A stretch of 14,506 bases of DNA from JBLNBQ01 sp050260095 (GCA_050260095.1 JBLNBQ010000079.1:1-14506), one strand, 5' to 3'. Numbered from the stretch's first letter, positions 1-7,228 are shown. Notes: generated by a model not told the origin, from the sequence alone. Numbers and translations are program-made.

Positions 1-65
1 GCCGCACCGCGCGTTGCCACGTCAGGAAGAGAATAGGCGGAATCGGATGTGTGGAGAGAGACCGG

Positions 66-824
66 CTAGCGGAAGACCGTGATCTTAACGAGCAGCATCG
101 CCAGCACCAGCCCGAAGACGGGCTTGATCACCCGGGCGCCGCCCTTGATGGCCAGGCCGGACCCGATCCAGTTGCCCGCGATGTTGGCGAGGCCCATGGG
201 TAGGGCGGTCAGCCAGATGACCTGGCGGGAGAGGCCGAAAGCGACCACGGCCGCGAAGTTGCTGGCCAGGTTGACCACCTTGGTGTTGCCGGTGGCCCTC
301 CCGAAGCCGAAGCCGAAGAGGAAGACGAAGGCGAAGGCCAGGAACGTCCCGGTGCCCGGGCCGAAGAAGCCGTCGTAAAAGCCGATCCCGAGCCCCGTAG
401 CCAGCGCCAGGAGGTAGTGGCGGGGTTCGGCCTTGCCAAAGGTGTCGTCCACGCCGAACTGGCGCCGGAGGAAGGTGACCAGCGCCACCAGGACGATCAG
501 TGGCGGGATGATGGCCGCCAGGCGCTGCGACGGGAGGGCCAGCGCGGCGAGGGAGCCCAGGTAAGACCCGGCCAGCGCCCCGGCTGCGGCCGTCACGGCT
601 ATCTTCAGATGCACCTGCCCGTGCCTCATGTAGCGGGCGGTGCTGAAGGAGGTCCCGAGGCAACTCTGGACCTTGTTGGTGCCGAGCGCCAGGTGCGGGT
701 CGAGCCCCGCCGCCAGAAGCGCCGGCAGCGAAATCAGCCCGCCGCCGCCGGCCATTGAGTCGATCAGGCCGGCCACGAAACCGGCCACGGGAAGCAGGAA
801 CCGGGCGTCTGTCGGCATCACCAA
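66..824 (-). CDS. TSUP-family (TauE/SafE, YfcA-like) membrane permease
   Basis: A polytopic inner-membrane protein of 252 aa, the usual size for the sulfite exporter TauE/SafE (TSUP, PF01925) family, whose members move sulfur oxyanions or small organic anions. It shows the family's two-fold repeat: a glycine-rich GLIDSMAGGGGLISLP segment at residues 19-34 followed by LALGTNKV (45-52), echoed by DGFFGPGTGTF (151-161) and ATGNTKVVN (177-185). Several hydrophobic stretches fill the rest. The start is TTG (824) or the in-frame GTG (821); a GGGAGGAAG ribosome site lies 7 nt before the TTG. The ATG at 818 is too far from that site. The gene is divergent from the M20 amidohydrolase. The family is clear; the substrate cannot be told from the sequence. 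Confidence 0.9.
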   Translation of the reverse strand: MVMPTDARFLLPVAGFVAGLIDSMAGGGGLISLPALLAAGLDPHLALGTNKVQSCLGTSFSTARYMRHGQVHLKIAVTAAAGALAGSYLGSLAALALPSQRLAAIIPPLIVLVALVTFLRRQFGVDDTFGKAEPRHYLLALATGLGIGFYDGFFGPGTGTFLAFAFVFLFGFGFGRATGNTKVVNLASNFAAVVAFGLSRQVIWLTALPMGLANIAGNWIGSGLAIKGGARVIKPVFGLVLAMLLVKITVFR

Positions 825-1023
825 GCGGCTTCCTCCCTCGCAGGGTTTCTTCGCCGCGCCACGGGGCTTCCCTCCCCTGTCTGTCGTTTTTCACCGAGTG
901 CGGCGCCTGGTCGGCAGGAATTCCCTGGATTGCAGCGTACTTCTGGGGCAACCAGTAGAGAGAGAATCGAAGTAGCATCCAGTTGTTCCCCGAGCAGTGA
1001 GTAGGAGAAGGGAGAAGCGAAAA

Positions 1024-2373
1024 GTGAAGAAGAGAAGTCTGTCCCGCCTGGCAGCGGTCTGCCTGTTCCTCGCCTGTTCCTTGGCTCTCCTCGTCCCGCC
1101 TGTCCTCGCCGCCGACCCCAAGGCCGCCCTGGCCGCCCGGGTCGAAGCCCAGAAGGAAGCCCTCTGGAAGATGTCCGACTGGATGTATTACAACCCCGAA
1201 CCCGGCCACAAGGAATTCGAGGCCGTGAAACTTCTCACCGGCTACCTCAAGGACAACGGCTTCGAGGTTGAAGTGGGCGTGAAGAACCTCGACCCGAAAT
1301 GGGTGCCGGTGCTGCAGACGGCTTGGAAGATGTCCGAGCTGCCCACGGCCTTCAAGGCCACCTACGCCGGAGCGCCGGGCGGCCCGACCATCGGTTTCAT
1401 CGTGGAGTACGACGCTCTTCGCGGCGCCGGCGGCAAGGCCTTCCAAGGCTGCCAGCACAACCTCCAGGCGCCGATCGGCCTGGGCGCGGCCGTCGCCCTC
1501 GCCCAGACGATGAAGGAGCACGACCTCCCCGGCAAAGTCGTGGTCTTCGGCACCCCGGCGGAAGAGATTCCGCCGCCGGTGAAGGCCATCATGTTCGATT
1601 CCGGCGTCTTTAACGGCGTCGACGTCATCCTCGCCTTCCACGGCACCGACAAGACGACCTATAACCTGCCGGGCCGTTCCGCGCTGGCCCTCGAGGCGGA
1701 AGAGTACATCTTCCACGGCAAACCCGCGCACGCGGCGGCCGGTCCATGGAACGGGCGGTCGGCCCTCGACGCCGTCCTGCTCTTCTACCACGGGATGGAG
1801 ATCCTCCGTGAGCACTCCGACCCCGCCTTCCGCATGCACGGCAACATCACCGACGGCGGCGCGGCCCCCAACGTCGTGCCGGAGCGGGCCGCCACGAACT
1901 GGATGATCCGCCACCCCAACGGGAAGATGGTCGCCGCTCAGATGGAGCGCGTGAAGAAGATCGCCGAAGGCGCGGCGATGGCGACCGAGACCACCGTGGA
2001 GATCAACTTCCAGGGGAGATACGACAATAAGCTGAACGTCTCCGCCCTGGAGAACCGGGCTTTCGAGTACGAGAAGCAGCTCGGCGCCACCAACCAGGTG
2101 CTGCCGACCCCGGGTCCCGACCCGAACGCCGCCTCCACCGATCTGGGCACCGTGGCCATGAACATCCCGACCATCTCGCTGTCGGTCCAGAGCGCCCCGG
2201 CGGGCACCGCCGGCCACTCTCAGGAGAACGCCGACGCCACCATCACTCCGCTGGCGCACCACGCGATGGTCATCGCCGCGAAGGTCCAGGCCTGGCTGGC
2301 GTGGGACCTCCTCACCGACCCGGCCTACCTCGCCCAGGTGAAGGCGGAGCACGCCGAACTGCAGAAGAAGTAG
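1024..2373 (+). CDS. Secreted M20-family amidohydrolase (AbgB / IAA-amino-acid hydrolase type)
   Basis: Predicted metal-dependent amidohydrolase of 449 aa, similar in layout to p-aminobenzoyl-glutamate hydrolase subunit B and other M20 peptidases, which cleave amide-linked amino acids from small acyl or aryl groups. Visible motifs are EYDAL (128-132), GCQHNL (142-147, metal-binding Cys/His; the family usually has GCGHN), GTPAEE (176-181), FHG (205-207), GGAAPNVVPERA (278-289, dimerisation-domain region) and the late AGHSQ histidine (H398). Residues 1-30 form a signal peptide: basic MKKRSLSR, a hydrophobic core, then VLA before ADPK. The start is GTG 1024, because AGGAGAAGGGAG lies 8 nt upstream; an in-frame GTG at 997 would place that site inside the coding region. 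Export is odd, since characterised AbgB is cytoplasmic. A strong terminator follows. Confidence 0.87.
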   Translation: MKKRSLSRLAAVCLFLACSLALLVPPVLAADPKAALAARVEAQKEALWKMSDWMYYNPEPGHKEFEAVKLLTGYLKDNGFEVEVGVKNLDPKWVPVLQTAWKMSELPTAFKATYAGAPGGPTIGFIVEYDALRGAGGKAFQGCQHNLQAPIGLGAAVALAQTMKEHDLPGKVVVFGTPAEEIPPPVKAIMFDSGVFNGVDVILAFHGTDKTTYNLPGRSALALEAEEYIFHGKPAHAAAGPWNGRSALDAVLLFYHGMEILREHSDPAFRMHGNITDGGAAPNVVPERAATNWMIRHPNGKMVAAQMERVKKIAEGAAMATETTVEINFQGRYDNKLNVSALENRAFEYEKQLGATNQVLPTPGPDPNAASTDLGTVAMNIPTISLSVQSAPAGTAGHSQENADATITPLAHHAMVIAAKVQAWLAWDLLTDPAYLAQVKAEHAELQKK

Positions 2374-2408
2374 AGCAGCGAACCTAGTCTAGCTTCGGGG
2401 AACATAAG

Positions 2409-2439
2409 ACCGGGGAGCACCTGTCTCCCCGGTTCTTTT
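2409..2439 (+). terminator. Rho-independent terminator of the amidohydrolase gene
   Basis: A perfect 9-bp inverted repeat, ACCGGGGAG (2409-2417) and CTCCCCGGT (2425-2433), has a 7-nt loop and is followed at once by TCTTTT. It lies 36 nt after the amidohydrolase stop codon. The T tract is only on the plus strand, so it should end plus-strand transcription. Confidence 0.85.
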
Positions 2440-2467
2440 CGTCCCCGGTGCGGCCCGAAGTTGCCCG

Positions 2468-2548
2468 GTCCAGGATCACCTCGACTTCATCGCCAGCCGC
2501 AACCCCCGCCCGGTCGCGCCGCTCGCCTCCGACCACCCGGTAATCCGA
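2468..2548 (+). pseudogene. Possible short coding remnant (unidentified)
   Basis: The 27 codons from 2468 to 2548 are open in one plus-strand frame and have almost only G or C at the third position (24 of 27 by hand count), as in the real genes here. They read like protein (VQDHLDFIASRNPRPVAPLA, then SDHPVIR). There is no start codon or ribosome site, and the frame runs into the 3' end of the DUF2148 gene on the other strand. It may be the tail of a deleted gene. I do not recognise the family, and chance GC3 bias in GC-rich DNA is possible. Confidence 0.25.
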
Positions 2549-2557
2549 GCGCCTCCT

Positions 2558-3076
2558 CTACCGGTCGAAGTACGGGCTCTTCCCGCTGGCCGACAGGGGG
2601 ATGCCGCAGATCACGTCGGCCTCGAGCAGCCCCAACCGGCGGGCCGAGACCCCGATGCGGTACATGAGGCGGTTGTCGACGTTGAGCAGCGAGGCCATCT
2701 TGGCCGCCGAGCCCAGCGCGATGCCCAGGTCCATGAACCGCCAGGCGCAGAAGGGACCCTTGAACTCGGGGCCGTCATGCGCGTCCGGCAGGTCGGCGCA
2801 CCGGGGGAAGCCACAGGCGCCGCAGTTAAGACCCAGCGTCCGCGCGCCGGAGAGGCCCACCAGCAGCACGGCGCCGCTGGCGGCAACGTTGCGCCCGTCC
2901 CGGTCGAAGTTCTTCTTGCCCGTCTCCCGGCCGTATTTCTCCATGTCCTCGGCAAGGGTTTTGAGGTCGTCTCCCGTAATCACCTTGGTAACCACGAAGT
3001 TGGCCCCGGCCGCCTTGGGCGCCGTCACCGCCGACAGCTCCATGAGTTCGGCCGCCAGCCTGAGCACGTTCTCCAT
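2558..3076 (-). CDS. DUF2148 ferredoxin-like cysteine-rich protein
   Basis: A soluble protein of about 172 aa belonging to DUF2148, a family common in strict anaerobes and archaea and annotated as ferredoxin-domain-containing, with no established function. The sequence shows NCGACGFPRC (residues 84-93: Cys85, 88, 93), Cys110 in KGPFCAWR, and Cys157 in the conserved tail DVICGIPLSASGKSPYFDR. This is a plausible Fe-S ligand set. Start: two ATGs lie close together (3082 and 3076). GGAGG is 8 nt from the 3076 ATG but only 2 nt from the 3082 ATG, so 3076 is preferred. The gene is divergent from the MFS gene and appears monocistronic. The family call is strong; redox or cluster binding is inferred. 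Confidence 0.85.
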   Translation of the reverse strand: MENVLRLAAELMELSAVTAPKAAGANFVVTKVITGDDLKTLAEDMEKYGRETGKKNFDRDGRNVAASGAVLLVGLSGARTLGLNCGACGFPRCADLPDAHDGPEFKGPFCAWRFMDLGIALGSAAKMASLLNVDNRLMYRIGVSARRLGLLEADVICGIPLSASGKSPYFDR

Positions 3077-3149
3077 CCCCATGCCCTCCTTCGAAGCGAC
3101 GATTCACGGTGCGGCGGGATTCTCCTTCTTACCGGGGAGGGAGGACGGC

Positions 3150-3188
3150 GCGGGCGGCTGGCCCGCCGGAGCAGGGCTGTGGTATCAT
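3150..3188 (+). promoter_or_regulatory. Candidate extended -10 promoter of the MFS-SBF-DUF1540 operon
   Basis: TGGTATCAT at 3180-3188 matches an extended -10 element (TGN followed by a TATAAT-like hexamer) and would start transcription near 3195, just before the AGGAGG ribosome site of the MFS gene. No good -35 is visible. Where it should be there is instead a GC-rich inverted repeat, GCGGGC (3150-3155) and GCCCGC (3161-3166), which could be an operator or chance. Confidence 0.4.
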
Positions 3189-3216
3189 TAGACCAGTGTC
3201 ACCCAGGAGGAAGGCC

Positions 3217-4482
3217 ATGTTGGACACGACAGCCCTCGCCCAGAAGGCGCGCCGCCGGGCCGTCCCGGCCGTCGCGGCGGTCACGGTGCTCGCGCTGGGC
3301 CACACCGTGGTGGACCTGTACGGCACCTCGATCACCCCGCTCCTGCCGCGCTTTGTCCAACTGTGGCACCTGACCCCCGCCTCGCTGGGCCTTCTCACCG
3401 CCGCCACTTCGCTCACCGGTTCGCTCCTCCAACCGGTGCTCGGTTTCTACCTGGACCGAAAGGGCAGCAGCCGGCTCGCGGCTCTGTCGGTGCTCTGGAT
3501 ATCGGTGGCCGTACTCGCCCTTGGGTGGGTGACCTCTTTCCCGCTCCTCTTCGCCCTGGCGACCGCCACCATCCTCGGGAGCGCGGTCTACCACCCGCTC
3601 GGCGCGGCGCTGGCCCGGCGCGTCGCCCCGCTGAACCGGCGGGGCTTCTACATCTCCCTCTACATGAACGTGGGCACCCTGGGCTGGGCCGTCGCCCCGC
3701 TGCTCGTCACCTGGTGGGTCTCCTCGTGGGGGTTGAAGGCCCTGGCCTGGCTGGCCCTGCCCGGTCTGGCCGTCGCCGCCCTGCTCGTGGCGGCCGGCCT
3801 CAGCCTGGCCTCCCCCGACCCGGCGGCCGACCTGCCGCCGCCCGCCGCGGCACGCCAGGCGCCCGCCCCGGCCGCCCCCCGTCCGGCCCCCGCCGGCCTG
3901 GGCCGCCTGCGGCGCCGCGGCGTCTACTTTCTCCTCGCCTGCACCATCCTCCGCAGCTGGGCGGCGAGCGCCGTGCAGACCTACCTGCCCACCCACCTGG
4001 TGCAGCAGGGGCAGAGCCTGACCGCGGCCGGCGGGGTGCTCACCCTGTTCACGGTCTCTGGCACCGTGGCCGGGTTCTTCTTCGGCTATCTCTCCGACCG
4101 GTTCGGCCGGCGGGCCCTCATCGCCGTCACCCAGGCGCTGGCGGGGGCGGCGCTCTTCTGGCTCCTCAAGGCCCCCCCGGCCTTCCACGGCGTGGCGACG
4201 GCGCTTACGGGCATCTTGATGCTGGGCTCCCTCCCGCTCACGGTCGTACTCATCCAGGAGATGATGCCCGGGCGCGCCAGCACCGGGGCGGGCCTGGTCA
4301 TCGGCTTCGCCGGCGGGATCGGCGGCCTGCTCGTGCTGGCCTCCGGTTACCTGGCCAACCGGGTCGGCCTCGGCACGGCCCTGCTCTGGACCGTTCCGGC
4401 TCTCCCGGCGGCCGCCCTGTGCGCGCTGGCCATCCCGGAACAGGCCTGCCGACTTGAAGCAATGGCGGAGACGAACTCATGA
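3217..4482 (+). CDS. MFS transporter, fosmidomycin-resistance (Fsr)-like
   Basis: Integral membrane major facilitator of 421 aa with about 12 hydrophobic segments in two halves, split by an Ala/Pro-rich cytoplasmic linker at about residues 200-230. The N-terminal half resembles Fsr-type exporters: ALGHTVVDLYGTSITPLLPRF, LLQPVLGFYLDRKGS (the loop 2-3 MFS motif) and ILGSAVYHPLGAALARR. The second half repeats the loop motif as GYLSDRFGRRAL. Fsr proteins are proton-driven drug or small-molecule exporters, but many homologues have unknown substrates. The start is ATG 3217 with AGGAGG about 7 nt upstream; the frame is open further 5' but without a ribosome site. Its TGA overlaps the ATG of the next gene (ATGA), implying translational coupling with the SBF permease. 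Confidence 0.87.
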   Translation: MLDTTALAQKARRRAVPAVAAVTVLALGHTVVDLYGTSITPLLPRFVQLWHLTPASLGLLTAATSLTGSLLQPVLGFYLDRKGSSRLAALSVLWISVAVLALGWVTSFPLLFALATATILGSAVYHPLGAALARRVAPLNRRGFYISLYMNVGTLGWAVAPLLVTWWVSSWGLKALAWLALPGLAVAALLVAAGLSLASPDPAADLPPPAAARQAPAPAAPRPAPAGLGRLRRRGVYFLLACTILRSWAASAVQTYLPTHLVQQGQSLTAAGGVLTLFTVSGTVAGFFFGYLSDRFGRRALIAVTQALAGAALFWLLKAPPAFHGVATALTGILMLGSLPLTVVLIQEMMPGRASTGAGLVIGFAGGIGGLLVLASGYLANRVGLGTALLWTVPALPAAALCALAIPEQACRLEAMAETNS

Positions 4483-5447
4483 AGACTGTGGCTGCGCTGA
4501 GCCGGTTCCTCGGCCGGTGGATGGTGCTCCTCACGCCGGCCGCCATGGTCGCCGGCTGGCTCTGGCAGAAGCCGCTCGCCCCTTTCACCGGGCTTTCCAC
4601 TGTGGCGTTCGCCATCATCACCCTGGCGCTCTCCCTCGGCACCTCGTGGCGCGACCTCGGGCGGGTGACCCTCTCCCCGCTGCCTGTCGTGACCTCCCTG
4701 CTCCTTTTGCACCTCGTCGCGCCCCTCTTCGGTTGGGTCGCCTGGCACTCCCTCTTCGCCTCGTCGCCCGACATCGGGGCCGGGCTCGTCATGGCCACCG
4801 CCATTCCGATCGGCGTCTCCTCGCTCCTGTGGGCGTCGCTCGCCGGGGGCGACCTGCCGCTCGCCCTGGCGCTCGTGACCCTCGACACGCTGCTCAGCCC
4901 GCTGGTCGTCCCGCTGACGATCCACCTCTTCGTGGGACAGCGGATTCACTTCGCGGTGAGTTCGGTGATGCTCGGCCTCTTCAAGATGGTCGTCATCCCG
5001 ACCCTGATCGGCGTGACCAGCCACGATCTGACCCAAGGCCGCCTGCACCGGGCCGTCGCCCCCTATGCCGACCTGGCCTCCAAGGGCGGCATCATCGTCG
5101 CGGTGGCCTTGAGCGTGGCCGGCTCGGCGGCCCGGCTGCCCGGCCTCGACCAGCACTACCTGCCGGCTCTGGTCACCCTGTTCGTGCTGTGCGTGCTCGG
5201 CTACTTCGCCGGCTATTTGACCGCCCGCCTGCTGGGCTGGGCGCGGCCGGTCGGCGTCAGCCTCGCCTACTGCACCGGGCTGCGCAACACCGTGGCCGGC
5301 ACCGTCGTCGCCGCGACCTACTTCCCCCCGCGGGTCGCCCTCACTGTCTGCCTCATGATGCTCTTCCAGCAACCGCTCGCCGGCTTCGCCCAGCGCCTGC
5401 TTTCCACCAACCCCCAGCACTCGGAGGCGGCCGCGGGGAAAAGCTAG
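4479..5447 (+). CDS. SBF/BASS-family (bile acid:Na+ symporter-like) permease
   Basis: Membrane protein of 322 aa with about nine to ten hydrophobic segments, matching the bile acid:sodium symporter superfamily. Diagnostic stretches are ATAIPIGVSSLLWASLAGGD, followed by DTLLSPLVVPL (typical of helix 4), and YCTGLRNTVAGTVVAATYF (helix 9 region, both being crossover helices that bind Na+ in solved members). Bacterial members import organic anions such as pantoate or keto acids, or have unknown cargo. It starts by a 4-nt overlap with the MFS gene, so the two probably act on related metabolites or under the same control. The stop codon directly abuts the hairpin before the DUF1540 gene. The substrate is unknown. 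Confidence 0.83.
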   Translation: MKTVAALSRFLGRWMVLLTPAAMVAGWLWQKPLAPFTGLSTVAFAIITLALSLGTSWRDLGRVTLSPLPVVTSLLLLHLVAPLFGWVAWHSLFASSPDIGAGLVMATAIPIGVSSLLWASLAGGDLPLALALVTLDTLLSPLVVPLTIHLFVGQRIHFAVSSVMLGLFKMVVIPTLIGVTSHDLTQGRLHRAVAPYADLASKGGIIVAVALSVAGSAARLPGLDQHYLPALVTLFVLCVLGYFAGYLTARLLGWARPVGVSLAYCTGLRNTVAGTVVAATYFPPRVALTVCLMMLFQQPLAGFAQRLLSTNPQHSEAAAGKS

Positions 5448-5474
5448 AGGCTGTCAGGAAAGGAGAGACAGCCT
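5448..5474 (+). promoter_or_regulatory. Intergenic hairpin with the Shine-Dalgarno sequence in its loop
   Basis: AGGCTGTC (5448-5455) and GACAGCCT (5467-5474) form a perfect 8-bp stem with an 11-nt loop, AGGAAAGGAGA, that holds the ribosome-binding site of the DUF1540 gene. The hairpin begins at the base after the permease stop codon and ends at the base before the GTG start, so it is the whole intergenic space. No T tract follows, so it is not a standard terminator. A role in translation initiation or mRNA stability is an inference. Confidence 0.5.
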
Positions 5475-5735
5475 GTGGTTCAAGGACAGCAGCACATCCA
5501 CTGCTCCGTCGCCAACTGCAACTACTGGCAGCAAGGCAACAAGTGCATCGCCAATGAGATCATGGTCACTTCCGACCAGGTCGGGGCGGCCCAGCCCGAC
5601 TCCTGGGACGCGCCGATGGCCTCCACCGCCCCGGCGACTCCGGTCGCCAAGTGCATGGAGACCTGCTGCAAGACCTTCGCGGCGAAGGGGAAGCAGCAGG
5701 ACTGGTCGGTGGACGGCGTCACGAAGCTCACCTGA
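5475..5735 (+). CDS. Small DUF1540 cysteine-rich protein
   Basis: An 86-residue protein matching DUF1540, a family of small cysteine-rich proteins widespread in Bacillota, of unknown function and suspected to bind metal. The N-terminal block is HCSVANCNYWQQGNKCIANE (Cys10, 15, 24), and a second block has CMETCCKTF (Cys60, 64, 65). The linker between them is Ala/Pro/Ser-rich. The start is GTG 5475, the only plausible start before the first Cys block, with AGGAG 9 nt upstream inside the loop of a hairpin. It lies 27 nt after the SBF permease on the same strand and is probably the last gene of that operon. The annotation is secure; the role is not known. Confidence 0.85.
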   Translation: MVQGQQHIHCSVANCNYWQQGNKCIANEIMVTSDQVGAAQPDSWDAPMASTAPATPVAKCMETCCKTFAAKGKQQDWSVDGVTKLT

Positions 5736-5768
5736 TCTTGAGGCGCCGGAGGAGAGAGAAGAGCAAGA

Positions 5769-5794
5769 GAGGGACAGCCGCAAGGCCGTCCCTC
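5769..5794. terminator. Hairpin between convergent DUF1540 and hcp genes
   Basis: GAGGGACAGCC (5769-5779) and GGCCGTCCCTC (5784-5794) pair with one mismatch (A.C) around a GCAA tetraloop. It sits in the 90-nt gap between two convergent genes, where a shared terminator is expected. The minus-strand sequence after it is pyrimidine-rich (TCTTGCTCTTCTC) rather than a clean T run, so it fits better as the end of hcp. Its efficiency cannot be judged. Confidence 0.5.
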
Positions 5795-5825
5795 CCCTGT
5801 GTCATGGTCACCTGGATCTTCCGGC

Positions 5826-7136
5826 TCAGCCGGCGGCCTGGTCTTCCTCCCGCCCGAGCATCCGGGCGAGGTCGGCCGCGGGTTCCCCCGTAAGCTGCAG
5901 GTCGAACTGCTCCTGCAAGACCCCCACCACCGCCGGGGTGAGCCAGGCGGGCGGCGTCGGTCCCAGGTACATGCCCTTGAGGCCCAGGGCGAAGAGGCTC
6001 ATCAGGATGGCGACCGCCTTCTGTTCCATCCAGGAGAGGACCAGGGTGAGCGGCAGGTCGTTCACGGTGCAGCCGAACGCCTCCGCCAGGGCGGCGGCCA
6101 GGTTGATCGCCGAGAGGGCGTCGTTGCACTGGCCCAGGTCGATGAGGCGGGGGATGCCGTCGATCTCCCCCAGGTCGAAATCATTGAAGCGGAACTTCCC
6201 GCAGGCCAGCGTCAGGATGACGGTGTCGGGCGGCGCCAGGCGGACGAAGTCGCGGTAGTAGGCGCGGTTGTCGCCCGGGGCGTCGCAGCCGCCGACCAGG
6301 AAGAAGTGGCGGATCTTGCCGGCCTTCACCGCCGCGATCAGCTTGTCGGCGAGCGGTAGCAGGTTTGTGTCGGAGAAACCGGTCACCAGGGTGGTCTCGC
6401 CCGGCGCGTCCGGCAGTTCAGGAAGGCTGAGCGCCTTCTCGATCACCGGCCGGAAGTCGTAGCCGTCCAGGTGCGCGACGCCCGGAAGCCCGGCGACCCC
6501 GATGGTGAACATGCGGTCGCGGTATTCGGTCGACGGCGTGAGCACGCAGTTCGACGTCCCGACGATGGCGCCGGGGAACGCCTTGAAGAGCGAGCGCTGG
6601 TCGAACCAGGCCTTCCCGAGGTTGCCCTTGAGGTGCGGGAAAGCGTGCAGCTTGGGATAGGCGTGGGCCGGAAGGAGTTCGGAGTGGGTGTAGACGTTGA
6701 TGCCAGTCCCCTCGGTCTGGCGCAGGAGTTCATAGAGGGCCTTGAGGTTGTGGCCCGTGACGAGGATGCCGTGGCCCTTGAAGGTTCCCGTCGGCACCTG
6801 GACCGGCGCCATCTCCCCGAACGTCTCCACGTGGGCGCGGCGCAGCACCTGCATGATCTTGAGGGTCATCCGCCCCGCCTTCAGGTTGAGCGCGAGGAAG
6901 CGCCCCAGGTCGAAGTCGACGTTGGTGAGGGTGCTGTAGAGGCCCTCGGCGAAGAAGGCGTCGACCTCGGGGTCGGAGTAACCGAGTTCCCGGGCGTGAT
7001 AGGCGTAGGCGCTGATGCCCTTGAGCGAGTAGAGCAGGTTCTCCTGGAGGCTTTGGACGTCGGGACTCTTCCCGCAGACCCCCGCCCGGGTGCAACCTTC
7101 GCCCCCCAGGGCCTGCTGGCACTGGTTACAGAACAC
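5826..7136 (-). CDS. hcp: Hydroxylamine reductase / hybrid cluster protein (short, class III-like)
   Basis: Hybrid cluster protein, a cytoplasmic Fe-S enzyme that reduces hydroxylamine in vitro and NO in vivo in characterised members. The N-terminal cluster motif is Cys3-x2-Cys6-x8-Cys15-x5-Cys21. The expected hybrid-cluster ligands are all visible: H129 (VTGHN), E153 (THSELLPAH), C197 (GTSNC), C284 (VGGCD, the persulfide position), C312 (TLACGKFRFND), C337 (LGQCND) and E371/K373 (WMEQKA). At 436 aa it is about 100 residues shorter than the usual class I enzyme, with the loss between the Cys motif and H129, as in class III Hcps of thermophiles and archaea. The start is GTG 7136, giving the typical MFCNQC, with GGAGG 8 nt upstream. 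An Fnr-type box lies upstream. Confidence 0.95.
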   Translation of the reverse strand: MFCNQCQQALGGEGCTRAGVCGKSPDVQSLQENLLYSLKGISAYAYHARELGYSDPEVDAFFAEGLYSTLTNVDFDLGRFLALNLKAGRMTLKIMQVLRRAHVETFGEMAPVQVPTGTFKGHGILVTGHNLKALYELLRQTEGTGINVYTHSELLPAHAYPKLHAFPHLKGNLGKAWFDQRSLFKAFPGAIVGTSNCVLTPSTEYRDRMFTIGVAGLPGVAHLDGYDFRPVIEKALSLPELPDAPGETTLVTGFSDTNLLPLADKLIAAVKAGKIRHFFLVGGCDAPGDNRAYYRDFVRLAPPDTVILTLACGKFRFNDFDLGEIDGIPRLIDLGQCNDALSAINLAAALAEAFGCTVNDLPLTLVLSWMEQKAVAILMSLFALGLKGMYLGPTPPAWLTPAVVGVLQEQFDLQLTGEPAADLARMLGREEDQAAG

Positions 7137-7170
7137 ACATATTCCCTCCCTGCGTTGCGTTGGTGACTTG

Positions 7171-7176
7171 AGCATA
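7171..7176 (-). promoter_or_regulatory. hcp -10 element
   Basis: TATGCT on the minus strand (7176 to 7171) is a reasonable -10 hexamer. It lies 22 nt after the Fnr-type palindrome and predicts transcription from about 7164, giving a leader of roughly 28 nt before the hcp GTG. No -35 hexamer is seen, as expected for an activator-dependent class II promoter. Confidence 0.5.
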
Positions 7177-7198
7177 GCAGGATGACGGACGCCGTTCC

Positions 7199-7212
7199 TT
7201 GACGTGCGTCAA
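7199..7212 (-). promoter_or_regulatory. Fnr/Crp-family operator upstream of hcp
   Basis: TTGACGTGCGTCAA is a palindrome with perfect arms (TTGAC-N4-GTCAA), extended by one further C/G pair at 7198 and 7213. It has the layout of Fnr, Dnr and HcpR sites (TTGAT or TTGAC half-sites with a 4-nt centre). Its centre, between 7205 and 7206, is at -41.5 from the start predicted by the -10 element, the position at which class II activators touch RNA polymerase. The likely ligand is the Crp/Fnr protein encoded just upstream, whose recognition helix has the E..SR residues used for TTGA-type half-sites. Confidence 0.7.
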
Positions 7213-7228
7213 GTTTGCGGATCGCGCT

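Noticed and set aside
916..925. GGAATTCC palindrome in the gap between the permease and amidohydrolase genes
   Set aside because: It is only 8 bp, has no second copy, and no promoter could be placed around it.
85..2352. A 755-codon open frame on the minus strand across the permease and amidohydrolase genes
   Set aside because: It is antisense to a gene with clear motifs and runs out of frame through the permease. Its composition is the Arg/Gly/Pro/Glu-rich pattern of a shadow frame in GC-rich DNA.
3150..3166. GCGGGC/GCCCGC inverted repeat as a terminator of the DUF2148 or MFS gene
   Set aside because: It lies upstream of both divergent genes and has no T tract; it is kept only as a weak possible operator.
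3199..5420. Long antisense frames opposite the MFS and SBF permease genes
   Set aside because: They have low-complexity Gly/Gln/Arg/Glu content and no ribosome sites, and the sense-strand proteins are recognised membrane families.
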